Part shown: positions 18,401 to 26,736 of the stretch, piece after piece
How the letters are laid out: each line of letters begins with the position of its first letter
How positions within the stretch are numbered: the first letter of the stretch is position 1
Assembly (NCBI RefSeq): GCF_026898155.1
Contig: NZ_CP114029.1
Span: 4,568,001-4,632,000 of the forward strand
Source: Jiella pelagia
GTDB lineage: Bacteria; Pseudomonadota; Alphaproteobacteria; Rhizobiales; Rhizobiaceae
Direction: 5' to 3'
DNA: 64,000 nucleotides
Translations under genes and position numbers: made by a program
Notes under the pieces: generated by a model
The model's database searches: none
Told to the model about the DNA's origin: nothing
What the model saw: only the letters and a program-made list of their open reading frames with translations

Positions 18401-18877
18401 TCAGCGTGCGGTCGGAATGATGGTCTCGCCGGTATGACGCCGGCCGGCCCGGGCGCGCCCCGCCTGTGCCTTCGCCGGGGTTGAATGGCGTCGGCCGGAT
18501 GGCATGGAGTTTCCCCAGCCGCGGCGGCGTCGCAGGACGGGAATGGCGGCAAGGACGAGGACCAGGATGACCGTCGGGGCGACCAGCCGCGGCACCTGCG
18601 CCCAGCCGTCGAAACCCTTCTCCCAAAGCGCCCAGATCAGCGTGAAGACCCAGGTCGCCAGATACACCCAGACGGCCAGCATCGACGCCTTGACGAGGAA
18701 CCACGCCGTCGCCAGCAGGCCGATCCCGGCGATGAAATAGTACCAGGAGCCGCCGAGCCAGATCAGATAGGCTCCGCCGCCGAAGATCGGCAATCCGAAC
18801 AGGACGATGACGACGGCGAGGACGACCACTGCCCAGTAGCCCCAGCTGCGGCCTTTGCTGCCTGCGGTGTCGGTCAT
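18401..18877 (-). CDS. Membrane domain of a split PQQ glucose dehydrogenase
   Basis: Integral membrane protein of 158 residues with four to five helices. It carries the landmark pattern of the Gcd N-terminal membrane domain: LIWLGGSWYYFIAGIGLL, then LIWALWEKGFDGWAQVPRLV. In classical Gcd this region is fused to the propeller domain; here it is a separate gene ending 39 bp before the catalytic gene, which has its own signal peptide. It probably anchors the catalytic protein and binds ubiquinone. The start at 18877 has a GAGAGGA ribosome site. The basic C-terminal tail (after about 125) is unusual. Confidence 0.8.
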   Translation of the reverse strand: MTDTAGSKGRSWGYWAVVVLAVVIVLFGLPIFGGGAYLIWLGGSWYYFIAGIGLLATAWFLVKASMLAVWVYLATWVFTLIWALWEKGFDGWAQVPRLVAPTVILVLVLAAIPVLRRRRGWGNSMPSGRRHSTPAKAQAGRARAGRRHTGETIIPTAR

Positions 18878-19558
18878 TGCGCCCGTCCTCTCGCTGGCGA
18901 TCGCGATCGCCTGGATGTCTTTGCCTATGCTCGACATAGACCCCGGGCTGTTCCTCGCAACCCGTTCCATCACATCATCGGGAGGATGGTCCTGTGGCCG
19001 GCTAACCCAAGCCGGCGCTTGGATCCGGCGCGATCCGGCGACATGAAAGCTCGCCGGCGAAAAGGCCTCGAACCGATCGCCACCTTGTGGAACGGTCCCT
19101 CGGACTGACCGGCGCCGCTGCCGTCTCGTCGGGGCGCGGCGGGGAACGAAGACGGGCATGACCAAGATCGGGGCCCAGACCGGGTCGGCTTTCGAGCGTC
19201 GAGAGCTGGCTCGACGCCGTTGGCGGAAGACATATCGCCGGCCTGTCGCGGCTCCGGCAAGGTCTCCGTCGCCTTCCACTTCGCCCGGGAAGGGCGCCAA
19301 AATCGCACTGCTCTATCTCGCCAAGCACGAGCATGCGAAGGACGTCCAAACCCTCGTTGTCGCCGAGGCGCGAGTGCCTGCCGATCGGAAATGATGAGGG
19401 AGTCGGTTCGATTCCTGCGCGCTCGATGACGACCCAGCCACACTGGTTTCGGTGACACTGTGGCAACGGCCCGGGAAGGACGAGGTTGCCGCCTGTGCTG
19501 CCCTACCGGCGCGGGACGCTCGGAAGCCGCGGACCGCGTCGCGTGAAGGTTTGCGCCC
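18878..19558. other. 681-bp region with no supported gene
   Basis: Between the membrane subunit and ychF. Open frames on both strands (for example 19002-19466 minus and 19158-19394 plus) are arginine-rich and match no family I know. It must hold the promoter of the split dehydrogenase. No RNA gene, hairpin with a T run, or repeat was recognised. Confidence 0.4.
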
Positions 19559-20662
19559 TCAGACGTTGAACTTGAAGTTCATGATGTCGCCGTCGGCGAC
19601 GACATATTCCTTGCCTTCGTCCCGCGACTTGCCGGCCTCCTTGGCTCCCACTTCGCCGCCCAGCGCGACGAAATCGTTGAAGGCGATGGTCTGGGCGCGG
19701 ATGAAGCCCTTTTCGAAGTCGGTGTGGATGACGCCGGCGGCCTGGGGCGCCTTGGTGCCCTTGTCGATCGTCCAGGCGCGCGTCTCCTTCGGCCCGGCGG
19801 TGAAATAGGTGATCAGGTCGAGAAGCTCGTAGCCGGCGCGGATGAGGCGGTCGAGGCCGGGCTCCGTCAGGCCCATGGCTTCGAGGTAGTCGCCGACTTC
19901 TTCCTCGGGCAGCTGGGCGATCTCGCTCTCGATGGCAGCGGAGATGATCACCGAACTCGCGCCCTGCTTTTCGGCCATGACGGCAACGGCTTGCGAATGG
20001 GCATTGCCGGTCGCAGCGTCCGCTTCGGCGACGTTGCAGACATAGAGCACGGGCTTTGAGGTGAGGAGGTTGAGGTTCCTCAGGATGTGCGTCTCTTCGA
20101 CGTCCATGTCGGCGAGAAGAACGCGCACCGGTTTGCCGTCGTTGAGGACGCCCAAGGCCTTTTCCATGACGGGCAGGACGGCGATCGCCTCCTTGTCCTT
20201 GCCGGTCGCCTTCTTGCGGGTCCCGACGACGCGGCGCTCCAGGCTTTCGAGGTCCGACAGCATCAGCTCGGTCTCGACCGTCTCGGCGTCGGCGACCGGG
20301 TCGACCCGGCCCTCGACATGGACGATGTCGTCATCCTCGAAGCAGCGCAGCACATGGACGATCGCGTCCACCTCGCGGATGTTGGCAAGGAACTGGTTGC
20401 CGAGCCCTTCACCCTTCGAGGCGCCGCGCACGAGGCCGGCGATGTCGACGAAGGTGATGCGCGTCGGCAGGATGGCGGCCGACTTGGCGATCTTCGCGAT
20501 GTCCTTCAGCCGCGGATCGGGCACCGGCACGTCGCCGGTGTTCGGCTCGATGGTGCAGAACGGATAGTTCGCGGCGGCGGCGGCGGCCGTCTTGGTGAGG
20601 GCATTGAACAGCGTCGATTTGCCGACATTCGGCAGGCCGACGATCCCGCATCTGAAACCCAT
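19559..20662 (-). CDS. ychF: Redox-regulated ATPase/GTPase YchF
   Basis: Universal Obg-family P-loop protein of 367 residues that binds ATP and associates with ribosomes. G1 is GLPNVGKSTLFNALTKT at residues 8-24; the G2/G3 region follows as NYPFCTIEPNTGDVPVPD and DIAGLVRGASKGEGLGNQFL; the specificity loop shows as KPVLYVCNV (YchF favours ATP). The C-terminal TGS-like domain ends DIMNFKFNV, as in other members. Stands downstream of pth, a gene order conserved in the group. Confidence 0.97.
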   Translation of the reverse strand: MGFRCGIVGLPNVGKSTLFNALTKTAAAAAANYPFCTIEPNTGDVPVPDPRLKDIAKIAKSAAILPTRITFVDIAGLVRGASKGEGLGNQFLANIREVDAIVHVLRCFEDDDIVHVEGRVDPVADAETVETELMLSDLESLERRVVGTRKKATGKDKEAIAVLPVMEKALGVLNDGKPVRVLLADMDVEETHILRNLNLLTSKPVLYVCNVAEADAATGNAHSQAVAVMAEKQGASSVIISAAIESEIAQLPEEEVGDYLEAMGLTEPGLDRLIRAGYELLDLITYFTAGPKETRAWTIDKGTKAPQAAGVIHTDFEKGFIRAQTIAFNDFVALGGEVGAKEAGKSRDEGKEYVVADGDIMNFKFNV

Positions 20663-20780
20663 GGGGGTGATCCTTCGAAAAACTGGGGGACCGCCGAGCG
20701 ATCCGGAATTTGAAGCGCTGTTTGCAGCCGAACGGGCAGGGGGTCAACAGCGGGCAGGCGAAACGAAGCGCGCCGCCACG

Positions 20781-21512
20781 CTAATCCTTGCCCCCGAACA
20801 TCCGCCTCAGCATCTCGGCCATCGGGCCTTTTTCAGGCACCTTGATCGTCGGCTTCGGCGAACGCGCCTGATGGATGTGGCTCTGGGTCTTTGGCGCCGG
20901 TTTCGACGCGCCCGAGCCCTTGGCGCCGGCAGGCTCTTCCCTGCCGCCGGTGGCGACGCTCACCTTGTTCATGAACAGGGCATCCTCGCCCTTGGCGAGG
21001 CTCTCGACATTGTGGGCGATGGCGTCGAGAAAGGGTTCCAGCCACTCCCGGTCGACCTTGGCGAAATCGCCGAGGACGTGGGGGTTCACCGCCTCCTTGC
21101 GGCCGGGATGGCCGATGCCGAGGCGCACCCGGCGATAGTCCTTCGAGCCGAGATGGGCGTCGATCGATTTCAGCCCGTTGTGGCCGCCATGGCCGCCGCC
21201 GGTCTTCACCCGCAGCTTGGCGGGCGCGAGGTCGAGTTCGTCATGGATGACGACGACGTCCTTGGGCTCGAGCTTGTAGAAACGCACCGCCTCGCCGACC
21301 GAGCGACCGGACTCGTTCATGAAGGTCTGCGGCTTGAGGAGCAGCACCTTGTCCCCGCCGATGACGCCCTCGGCGATCTCGGCGGAGAACTTCTTCGACC
21401 AGCCGGGAAAATTGTTCTGCCGGGCGATCTCGTCGACGGCCATGAAGCCGATATTATGGCGGTTGCCGGCATATTTCGATCCCGGATTGCCCAGACCTGC
21501 GATCAGAAGCAT
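20781..21512 (-). CDS. pth: Peptidyl-tRNA hydrolase
   Basis: Cleaves peptidyl-tRNAs released from stalled ribosomes. 243 residues: a Pth core to about 190 with GLGNPGSKYAGNRHNIGFMAVD (catalytic His in the NRHN motif), FMNESGRSV and RVRLGIGHPG, then a basic C-terminal extension of about 45 residues typical of alphaproteobacteria. ATG at 21512 follows GAGGAG. Lies between rplY and ychF on the same strand. It contains a natural GAGCCTC (sense strand, codons VESLA) that does not disturb the frame. Confidence 0.96.
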   Translation of the reverse strand: MLLIAGLGNPGSKYAGNRHNIGFMAVDEIARQNNFPGWSKKFSAEIAEGVIGGDKVLLLKPQTFMNESGRSVGEAVRFYKLEPKDVVVIHDELDLAPAKLRVKTGGGHGGHNGLKSIDAHLGSKDYRRVRLGIGHPGRKEAVNPHVLGDFAKVDREWLEPFLDAIAHNVESLAKGEDALFMNKVSVATGGREEPAGAKGSGASKPAPKTQSHIHQARSPKPTIKVPEKGPMAEMLRRMFGGKD

Positions 21513-21602
21513 CACGGAACTCCTCGGCATCTTGCCGCCGTCGACGTTCGGCGGGGAGGGCTCAGCGATCACCGGTGCGTTGCGGCGGATCGGCCCAAAA
21601 CA

Positions 21603-21632
21603 TGAAAACGGCCGGACAATGCCCGGCCGTCA
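21603..21632 (-). terminator. Rho-independent terminator after rplY
   Basis: Stem ACGGCCGG (21608-21615) and CCGGCCGT (21623-21630) with a 7-base loop; on the minus strand it is followed by TTTTC. It lies about 35 bp after the rplY stop and before pth, so rplY is probably expressed mostly on its own. Confidence 0.6.
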
Positions 21633-21665
21633 AACGGTATTGCAAGGCAAAAGGGCGCTCGCGCC

Positions 21666-22340
21666 TTATTCCTCGTTGGCCTTGGTCTCGCCTTCGACAT
21701 TGTCGTCGGTCTGCTCGATGACCTTGGTCTCGGTGACTTCGTCCTCGGCCGCCTCGTCGTCCTCGGAGCGCAGGGCTGCCGGGGTTGCGATGGTGGCGAT
21801 GGTGAAGTCGCGGTCGGTGATGGTCAGCTCGACGCCCTTCGGCAGGGTCAGCGCCGAGGCGTGGATCGAGTCGTTGATCTCGAGACCAGTGAGGTCGATC
21901 GCGAAGAACTCGGGGATCTCGCCGGCCGGGGCCTCGACCTCGACCTCGTGGCGAACGACGTTGAGCGTGCCGCCGCGCTTCAGACCCGGGGACTTTTCCT
22001 CGTTCTCGAAGTGCACGGGGACCTCGACCGTCACGCGGGTGTCTTCGGACACGCGCAGGAAATCGACGTGCATGAGGAAGTCGCGAACCGGCTCGAGCTG
22101 GTAGTCCTTCGGCAGGACCTTGATCTGCTTGCCGCCCACTTCGATCGTCGCGATCGAGGTCATGAAACCGCCGGCGTGCAGCGCCAGGAAGGTTTCCTTG
22201 TAGGGGAGCGCGATCGGCAGCGGCTCTTCCTTGCCGCCATAGATGACGGCGGGGATCTGGTTGTTGCGGCGCAGATGTCTGGCGGCCCCCTTGCCGACCT
22301 TTTCGCGCGCCTCGGCCTTGACCGTGAAGGTCTGGTGCAT
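21666..22340 (-). CDS. rplY: 50S ribosomal protein L25/general stress protein Ctc
   Basis: 5S rRNA-binding ribosomal protein, 224 residues: N-terminal L25 domain (to about 95; EKVGKGAARHLRRNNQIPAV then YGG) and the C-terminal beta-domain of the long (TL5/Ctc) form. An acidic tail after residue 195 (EDDEAAEDEVTETKVIEQTD) is common in this group. Followed by a terminator hairpin. Confidence 0.95.
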   Translation of the reverse strand: MHQTFTVKAEAREKVGKGAARHLRRNNQIPAVIYGGKEEPLPIALPYKETFLALHAGGFMTSIATIEVGGKQIKVLPKDYQLEPVRDFLMHVDFLRVSEDTRVTVEVPVHFENEEKSPGLKRGGTLNVVRHEVEVEAPAGEIPEFFAIDLTGLEINDSIHASALTLPKGVELTITDRDFTIATIATPAALRSEDDEAAEDEVTETKVIEQTDDNVEGETKANEE

Positions 22341-22575
22341 GGCGTAACGTCCTTCAATGTTCGAGGGGTCGGAACGGGCCCCATGCCCGGAACGACGAAA
22401 AGCGGCGCCCGAACCGGGGCCGCTTCACTCCGCGCTGCCTCCAAGGGTGTCCGCGCGGACGCACGAGGCTATAACGCAGGGCCCGCCGGGAGACAAGGCA
22501 TCCCATCGTCCCGGAACGGCAACGCCCGCCGCTTCGCTGGGGAAGGGCGGGCGCCGAAACCTTGTCGCGCGGGGT

Positions 22576-23307
22576 TCAGCCGCCGAAGATCGCCTCCAGC
22601 AGCCCCGGCTGGCGGGCAGGGCCAACCTCGGCATAGACGTTGCGCGCGCCGCGGCCGTCCGGGCCGATGACGACGACCTTCGAGCCCACCGGAACCCGGC
22701 TGTAGAGGTGTTCCACGTCCTCGTTCATCATGCGGATGCAGCCCGACGACATCATCTGGCCGATGGTCCAGGGCTGGTTGGTGCCGTGGATGCGGAACAT
22801 CGAGTCGCGGCCGCCGCGGAAGAGATACATGGCCCGAGCGCCGAGCGGGTTGCCGGGGCCGCCTTTCATGTAAGCCGGCAGCTCGCGGCCCTTGGCCCGT
22901 TCGCGCCTGACCATCGCCGCCGGCGGCGTCCAGCCCGGCCACTCGGCCTTGCGGCCGACTTTCATCGTGCCGGACCAGCCGAAGCCCTCCTTGCCGACGC
23001 CGACGCCGTAGCGGGTCGCCATACCGTTGCCCTCGACGAAGTAGAGGTAGCGCCGGCTGGAATCGACGATGACCGTGCCGGGCCTCTCATCGGTCTGGAT
23101 GCGAACCTGGCGCCGCATGAATTCAGCCGCCGGCCTGCGGGCATGGATCTGACGCTGCCGGGCCGCGGGCGCGTTCGCGTCGACCTCTTCCCAGGAGAAG
23201 GTCGCGTAATTGTAGCGGCGCACCGTCTCTGCCGAAGCCTCGGCCGCGAGCGAGGACACCATTCCGACGGCCGCAAGGCCAAGGACGAGCTTGTTCAGGA
23301 CTTTCAT
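22576..23307 (-). CDS. L,D-transpeptidase (YkuD family)
   Basis: Exported peptidoglycan cross-linking or lipoprotein-linking enzyme of 243 residues. Residues 1-28 form a signal peptide (ends ASAE). The YkuD domain fills the C-terminal half, with histidine in FRIHGTNQPWTIG (about 170) and catalytic cysteine in SSGCIRMMNEDV (about 187). Start at 23307 has GGAGAG 6 bases upstream. It is closely related to the next gene upstream (shared GVGKEGFGWSGT, KAEWPGWTPP, GGPGNPLGARAMYL-type segments), so the pair arose by tandem duplication. Confidence 0.93.
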   Translation of the reverse strand: MKVLNKLVLGLAAVGMVSSLAAEASAETVRRYNYATFSWEEVDANAPAARQRQIHARRPAAEFMRRQVRIQTDERPGTVIVDSSRRYLYFVEGNGMATRYGVGVGKEGFGWSGTMKVGRKAEWPGWTPPAAMVRRERAKGRELPAYMKGGPGNPLGARAMYLFRGGRDSMFRIHGTNQPWTIGQMMSSGCIRMMNEDVEHLYSRVPVGSKVVVIGPDGRGARNVYAEVGPARQPGLLEAIFGG

Positions 23308-23606
23308 CGCATTCTCTCCAGCCACGTTGCCCGCTCCATCGGCAGGCTTTCTTGTCTCAGAGCCCCGGTCGTTGCCGGAGGCTTCGCATTCGTCCGTTTG
23401 TTGCGTTGAGCGCAATGACGCTCCAACCCGGACCGCCGATTTCACGCCACAAGCGGACCATGTTTTTGCCATGTTTCGAATGCGCAACACCGGCAAAACG
23501 ATCCTCGGCTACGGGCAGTCCTCGTATCACCTTTTCGTGAGTATCGCTTCGTCTCCGGCCGCGGCTCAGGCGGCTGGAGACAGCGTCATGTCGGTGGACG
23601 GTCCCT

Positions 23607-24332
23607 TCAGAGGACGACCACCTTTGTTCCGACGGGAACCCGCCCGTAGAGATCCGTGACGTCCTCGTTGCGCATACGGATGCAGCCGGACGAGACGTTG
23701 CGGCCAATCGTCCAGGGCTGGTTGGTGCCGTGGATGCGGTAGAGGGTCGAGCCGAGATACATCGCCCGTGCGCCGAGCGGATTGGCCGGGCCGCCGGGCA
23801 TGTGGGCAGGCAGGTTGCGGCCCTTCTTCCTTTCGCGGGCGATCATCTGGGCGGGCGGCGTCCAGCCCGGCCATTCCGCCTTGCGGGTGACGCGGTGGGT
23901 GCCGGACCAGCCGAAGCCTTCCTTGCCGGTGCCGACGCCGTAGCGCCGGGCCGTGCCGTTCTCGCCGACGAGATAGAGGAAGTGCGACCTGGAATCGATG
24001 ACGATGGTGCCGGGCTTCTGATTGCCGGCGTAGGCGACGTCCTGGGGCAGGAACTTCGGATCGATCGCGTGGCGCGGGTCGAGGGTGCGGGCGCCCGGTG
24101 CCGGCTGGCCGGCAAGGGCGGCCGATTGCATCGCAGCGGCGGAATCGGGGGTGCGGGCGCCGAGGACCACGCCGCTGGGCGCGGCGAACTCCATCATCCA
24201 GGGGCCGCCGACGCCGGGGGCAATGCGGACGGCGGGGCGCCAGGCGTTTCGCTCCTGCGCACCGGCATGACCGGCGCAAAACGTCAGGGTCGTGCCGACG
24301 GCGAGCGCGGCGAGGGCTGCTCGTGAAAGCAT
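23607..24332 (-). CDS. L,D-transpeptidase (YkuD family), paralogue
   Basis: Second exported YkuD enzyme, 241 residues, with a signal peptide (residues 1-25, ending GHAGA), the histidine motif YRIHGTNQPWTIGRN and the catalytic SSGCIRMRNEDV. Start at 24332 follows AGGAGA. It precedes its paralogue by about 300 bp on the same strand; the two share the central KEGFGWSGT and AEWPGWTPPA segments but differ in the N-terminal 90 residues. Confidence 0.93.
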   Translation of the reverse strand: MLSRAALAALAVGTTLTFCAGHAGAQERNAWRPAVRIAPGVGGPWMMEFAAPSGVVLGARTPDSAAAMQSAALAGQPAPGARTLDPRHAIDPKFLPQDVAYAGNQKPGTIVIDSRSHFLYLVGENGTARRYGVGTGKEGFGWSGTHRVTRKAEWPGWTPPAQMIARERKKGRNLPAHMPGGPANPLGARAMYLGSTLYRIHGTNQPWTIGRNVSSGCIRMRNEDVTDLYGRVPVGTKVVVL

Positions 24333-24783
24333 CTGTGTCTCCTCATGTGACAATCGGTCGCCTCTCATGCGACCGGCTCGCCTCAGAGGCTCGCGCGAAA
24401 GACCGAGCGAATGGTTAATCCCAAGCGCCTGGCCGCTAACGATCTTTCGAAACCGTTCCCTAGGGTTAACAGGGGGTTGTCGCGCGGCAGGTTCAGCGGT
24501 TGCGGCCGGCGCGGCAGAACCAGCCTGGTACACGCGATCGATGAAATCATAGGCAGCACGAAAATAGCCCAATTCGAGGGCATTGTGCAGTGCAGCAAAG
24601 CTGCTACCATCGTCAGCGTCTGCCGGTTCCACTGGCATGGCCAAGGCCGCGAAGGCCGAGTAGCGACGGCCCGTCCGAGGCCGACACGGGGAAGGCGTTC
24701 GAAAGGGTTACGTCCGGCCGAAGAGGCGGACGACCATCCACCGCGCCGCCAGGGAGGAGCGGCCCAGCACCCGGAGCCGATCG
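24333..24783. other. Intergenic region without a recognisable gene
   Basis: About 450 bp between the divergently oriented transpeptidase and the small cysteine-containing gene, so it must hold both promoters. Open frames here look like shadows. It contains a GAGGCTC heptamer around 24383, outside any gene. Confidence 0.4.
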
Positions 24784-24978
24784 ATGATCGCCCTTACTTT
24801 GGTCATGTGCCTGAATTCCCAGCCCGCCAACTGTCATGCCGAGGACGTCGCCTTCGACGGCTCGATCATGCAATGCGCCATGTTCGGCCAGGCGGTCGCA
24901 GCCAACTACATGAACGGCCGGCCGAAATGGTCGCTGCAGCGCTATCGGTGCTCGTCGCGGCGCCTGAAGGACGCCTGA
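24784..24978 (+). CDS. Small conserved hypothetical protein with cysteines
   Basis: 64-residue protein, function unknown. The layout (hydrophobic start with MIALTLVMCL, Cys at 9 and 17, a middle Cys in IMQCAMFGQA, and PKWSLQRYRC near the end) resembles a widespread family of tiny uncharacterised alphaproteobacterial proteins. The N-terminus could act as a weak signal or anchor, with the cysteines paired outside the cytoplasm. It is followed about 90 bp later by tag on the same strand. Confidence 0.65.
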   Translation: MIALTLVMCLNSQPANCHAEDVAFDGSIMQCAMFGQAVAANYMNGRPKWSLQRYRCSSRRLKDA

Positions 24979-25070
24979 GCGTTCGACGAACGGACGCGCG
25001 AGCATCCTCGCCGCCCGGGCCGGTTCGAGCTCTTGCCAGCCGGCGCGCCGACTGACATGAGCTTTCGGCC

Positions 25071-25724
25071 ATGGACGCCGATCACCACATCGCAGACGGA
25101 TTGATCCGCCGGGACGACGGCTCGCTCGGTTGCGCCTGGCACGGCGCCGATCCGCTCTATCGCCGCTATCACGACGAGGAGTGGGGGCGGCCGGTCGCCG
25201 ACGACGATCGGCTCTACGAAAAGCTCTGCCTGGAAGGGTTTCAGGCGGGCCTCTCCTGGCTGACGATCCTCAGGAAGCGTGAAGCGTTTCGCGCGGGGTT
25301 CGAAGGCTTTTCCATCGAGCGCGTCGCGCGCATGGGCGAGGCGGACGTCGATCGCCTGGTGAAGGATCCCGGCATCGTACGCCATCGCGGCAAGATCGTC
25401 TCGGCGATCAACAATGCGAAGCGCGCGGCGGCGATCCAGGAGAGCCAAGGCTCACTGGCGGCGTTTCTGTGGTCGTTCGAACCGGAGGCGAGCGAGCGCC
25501 CGGACGCGGTGGATATCGGCTTCGTCCGCGCGACGCCGTCGAGCGCTGCTTCCACCCGCCTTTCGAAGGCTCTGAAGAAACAGGGTTTCAGCTTCGTCGG
25601 ACCGACAACGGTCTATGCCTTCATGCAGTCGATGGGTTTCGTCGACGATCACATCGAGGGATGTTCGGTGCGGGCGGACTGCGCGGCTGCGCGGATGGCG
25701 TTTAAACGTCCGGGGCGAGTGTGA
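25071..25724 (+). CDS. tag: DNA-3-methyladenine glycosylase I
   Basis: Base-excision repair enzyme that removes 3-methyladenine. 217 residues. The zinc-binding Cys and N-terminal motif show as CAWHGADPLYRRYHDEEWG (residues 20-38); further Tag hallmarks are EKLCLEGFQAGLSWLTIL, DPGIVRHRGKI and GPTTVYAFMQSMGFVDDH with the C-terminal His/Cys ligands (GCSVRADC). Probably in one unit with the small upstream gene. Confidence 0.95.
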   Translation: MDADHHIADGLIRRDDGSLGCAWHGADPLYRRYHDEEWGRPVADDDRLYEKLCLEGFQAGLSWLTILRKREAFRAGFEGFSIERVARMGEADVDRLVKDPGIVRHRGKIVSAINNAKRAAAIQESQGSLAAFLWSFEPEASERPDAVDIGFVRATPSSAASTRLSKALKKQGFSFVGPTTVYAFMQSMGFVDDHIEGCSVRADCAAARMAFKRPGRV

Positions 25725-25936
25725 CGCGGGGGCGCCGATCTGTCATGGGAGGGCGCATGCTGCTGCGCGTGCCTTCGAGTGGGCTTGCAACGGAATACAT
25801 CAGAAGTGTTTCAAATCGGCAAGCCCGCCAGCCTCTTGTGAGGACTGAAGCCAACGGTTTTTCATAGCGGCTTGCTTTGCGCGATTGGCTTAAGCATCCG
25901 GTTGGATATCATAGATATTAGCGACAATGGTGTCCC

Positions 25937-26590
25937 ATGAACCTGCCTTACCAAAGTGATTTATCATTTTCTACGTTGTGGTTTTACGCAATACCAACCA
26001 TTTTCTTCATATCATTGTGCCTGATGATTCCGCAAATTAGACTGACGTTCAGAAATCCTTCTACCCGAAAACGTCAATTTTGGAACTTCATCGAAATAGT
26101 ATGGCTAGTTTTCGCAATCTTTGGCCTAGTCGGGGTGGCTAGTAGCTCCTGGCCGGGAGCTAGACAATACTTCGTCACAAGTATCGAAGGCGCTTCGAGT
26201 GAGGCTCTGTCGCGCTCTGTGCAATCCGCTAATCGATTGATTGCCGATCATTGTGATCAAGACACTGGCACTGACATCTGTGATGCCCTGATGGCAATAA
26301 GAAATTTAGAGGATACCGATGATCCAGCATTTATTGATGATGCATTTAGAAACTATATGAGAAAAATCCAGTCGATGCCAGTCGATTCTCCAGTACAGTT
26401 GCTAGACGCCGACGTCGTAATCGGGCTCTCGATGGCTCGCACGCTTTATGCGGATATCCAATACGAACGGAGTGTACAGTCAGGATTCCCTGTCTTCACA
26501 TCATATATATTTATGGTTTGGCCTCATTTATTTGCGATGGCTCTTGGAATTAGAATGGCAAGAGCCATAGCCATGTTCGCATTTAAATGA
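25937..26590 (+). CDS. Hypothetical AT-rich membrane protein
   Basis: Unrecognised protein of 217 residues. Three hydrophobic segments are visible: about 14-34 (LWFYAIPTIFFISLCLM), 53-70 (IVWLVFAIFGLVGVASS) and 188-210 near the C-terminus; between them a soluble loop of about 115 residues contains two cysteines in a HCDQDTGTDIC segment. Base composition is far more AT-rich than its surroundings, with codons such as ATA and TTA that are rare elsewhere here, which suggests recent transfer. It lies directly beside the IS256 and IS110-type elements. No function is offered. Confidence 0.7.
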   Translation: MNLPYQSDLSFSTLWFYAIPTIFFISLCLMIPQIRLTFRNPSTRKRQFWNFIEIVWLVFAIFGLVGVASSSWPGARQYFVTSIEGASSEALSRSVQSANRLIADHCDQDTGTDICDALMAIRNLEDTDDPAFIDDAFRNYMRKIQSMPVDSPVQLLDADVVIGLSMARTLYADIQYERSVQSGFPVFTSYIFMVWPHLFAMALGIRMARAIAMFAFK

Positions 26591-26736
26591 TCGCAGAATC
26601 AGCGTTTGCGACCCCGCGCGCACTCTGCTCAGACGGGCTCGGTGCCCTGCAAAATGCTGTCTCGAACCCCTCCTCACGCCTGAGGGACATGAGGATGAGT
26701 TTCTCGAGTCCGGTTCGACGTTTTGAAACAGAATTG

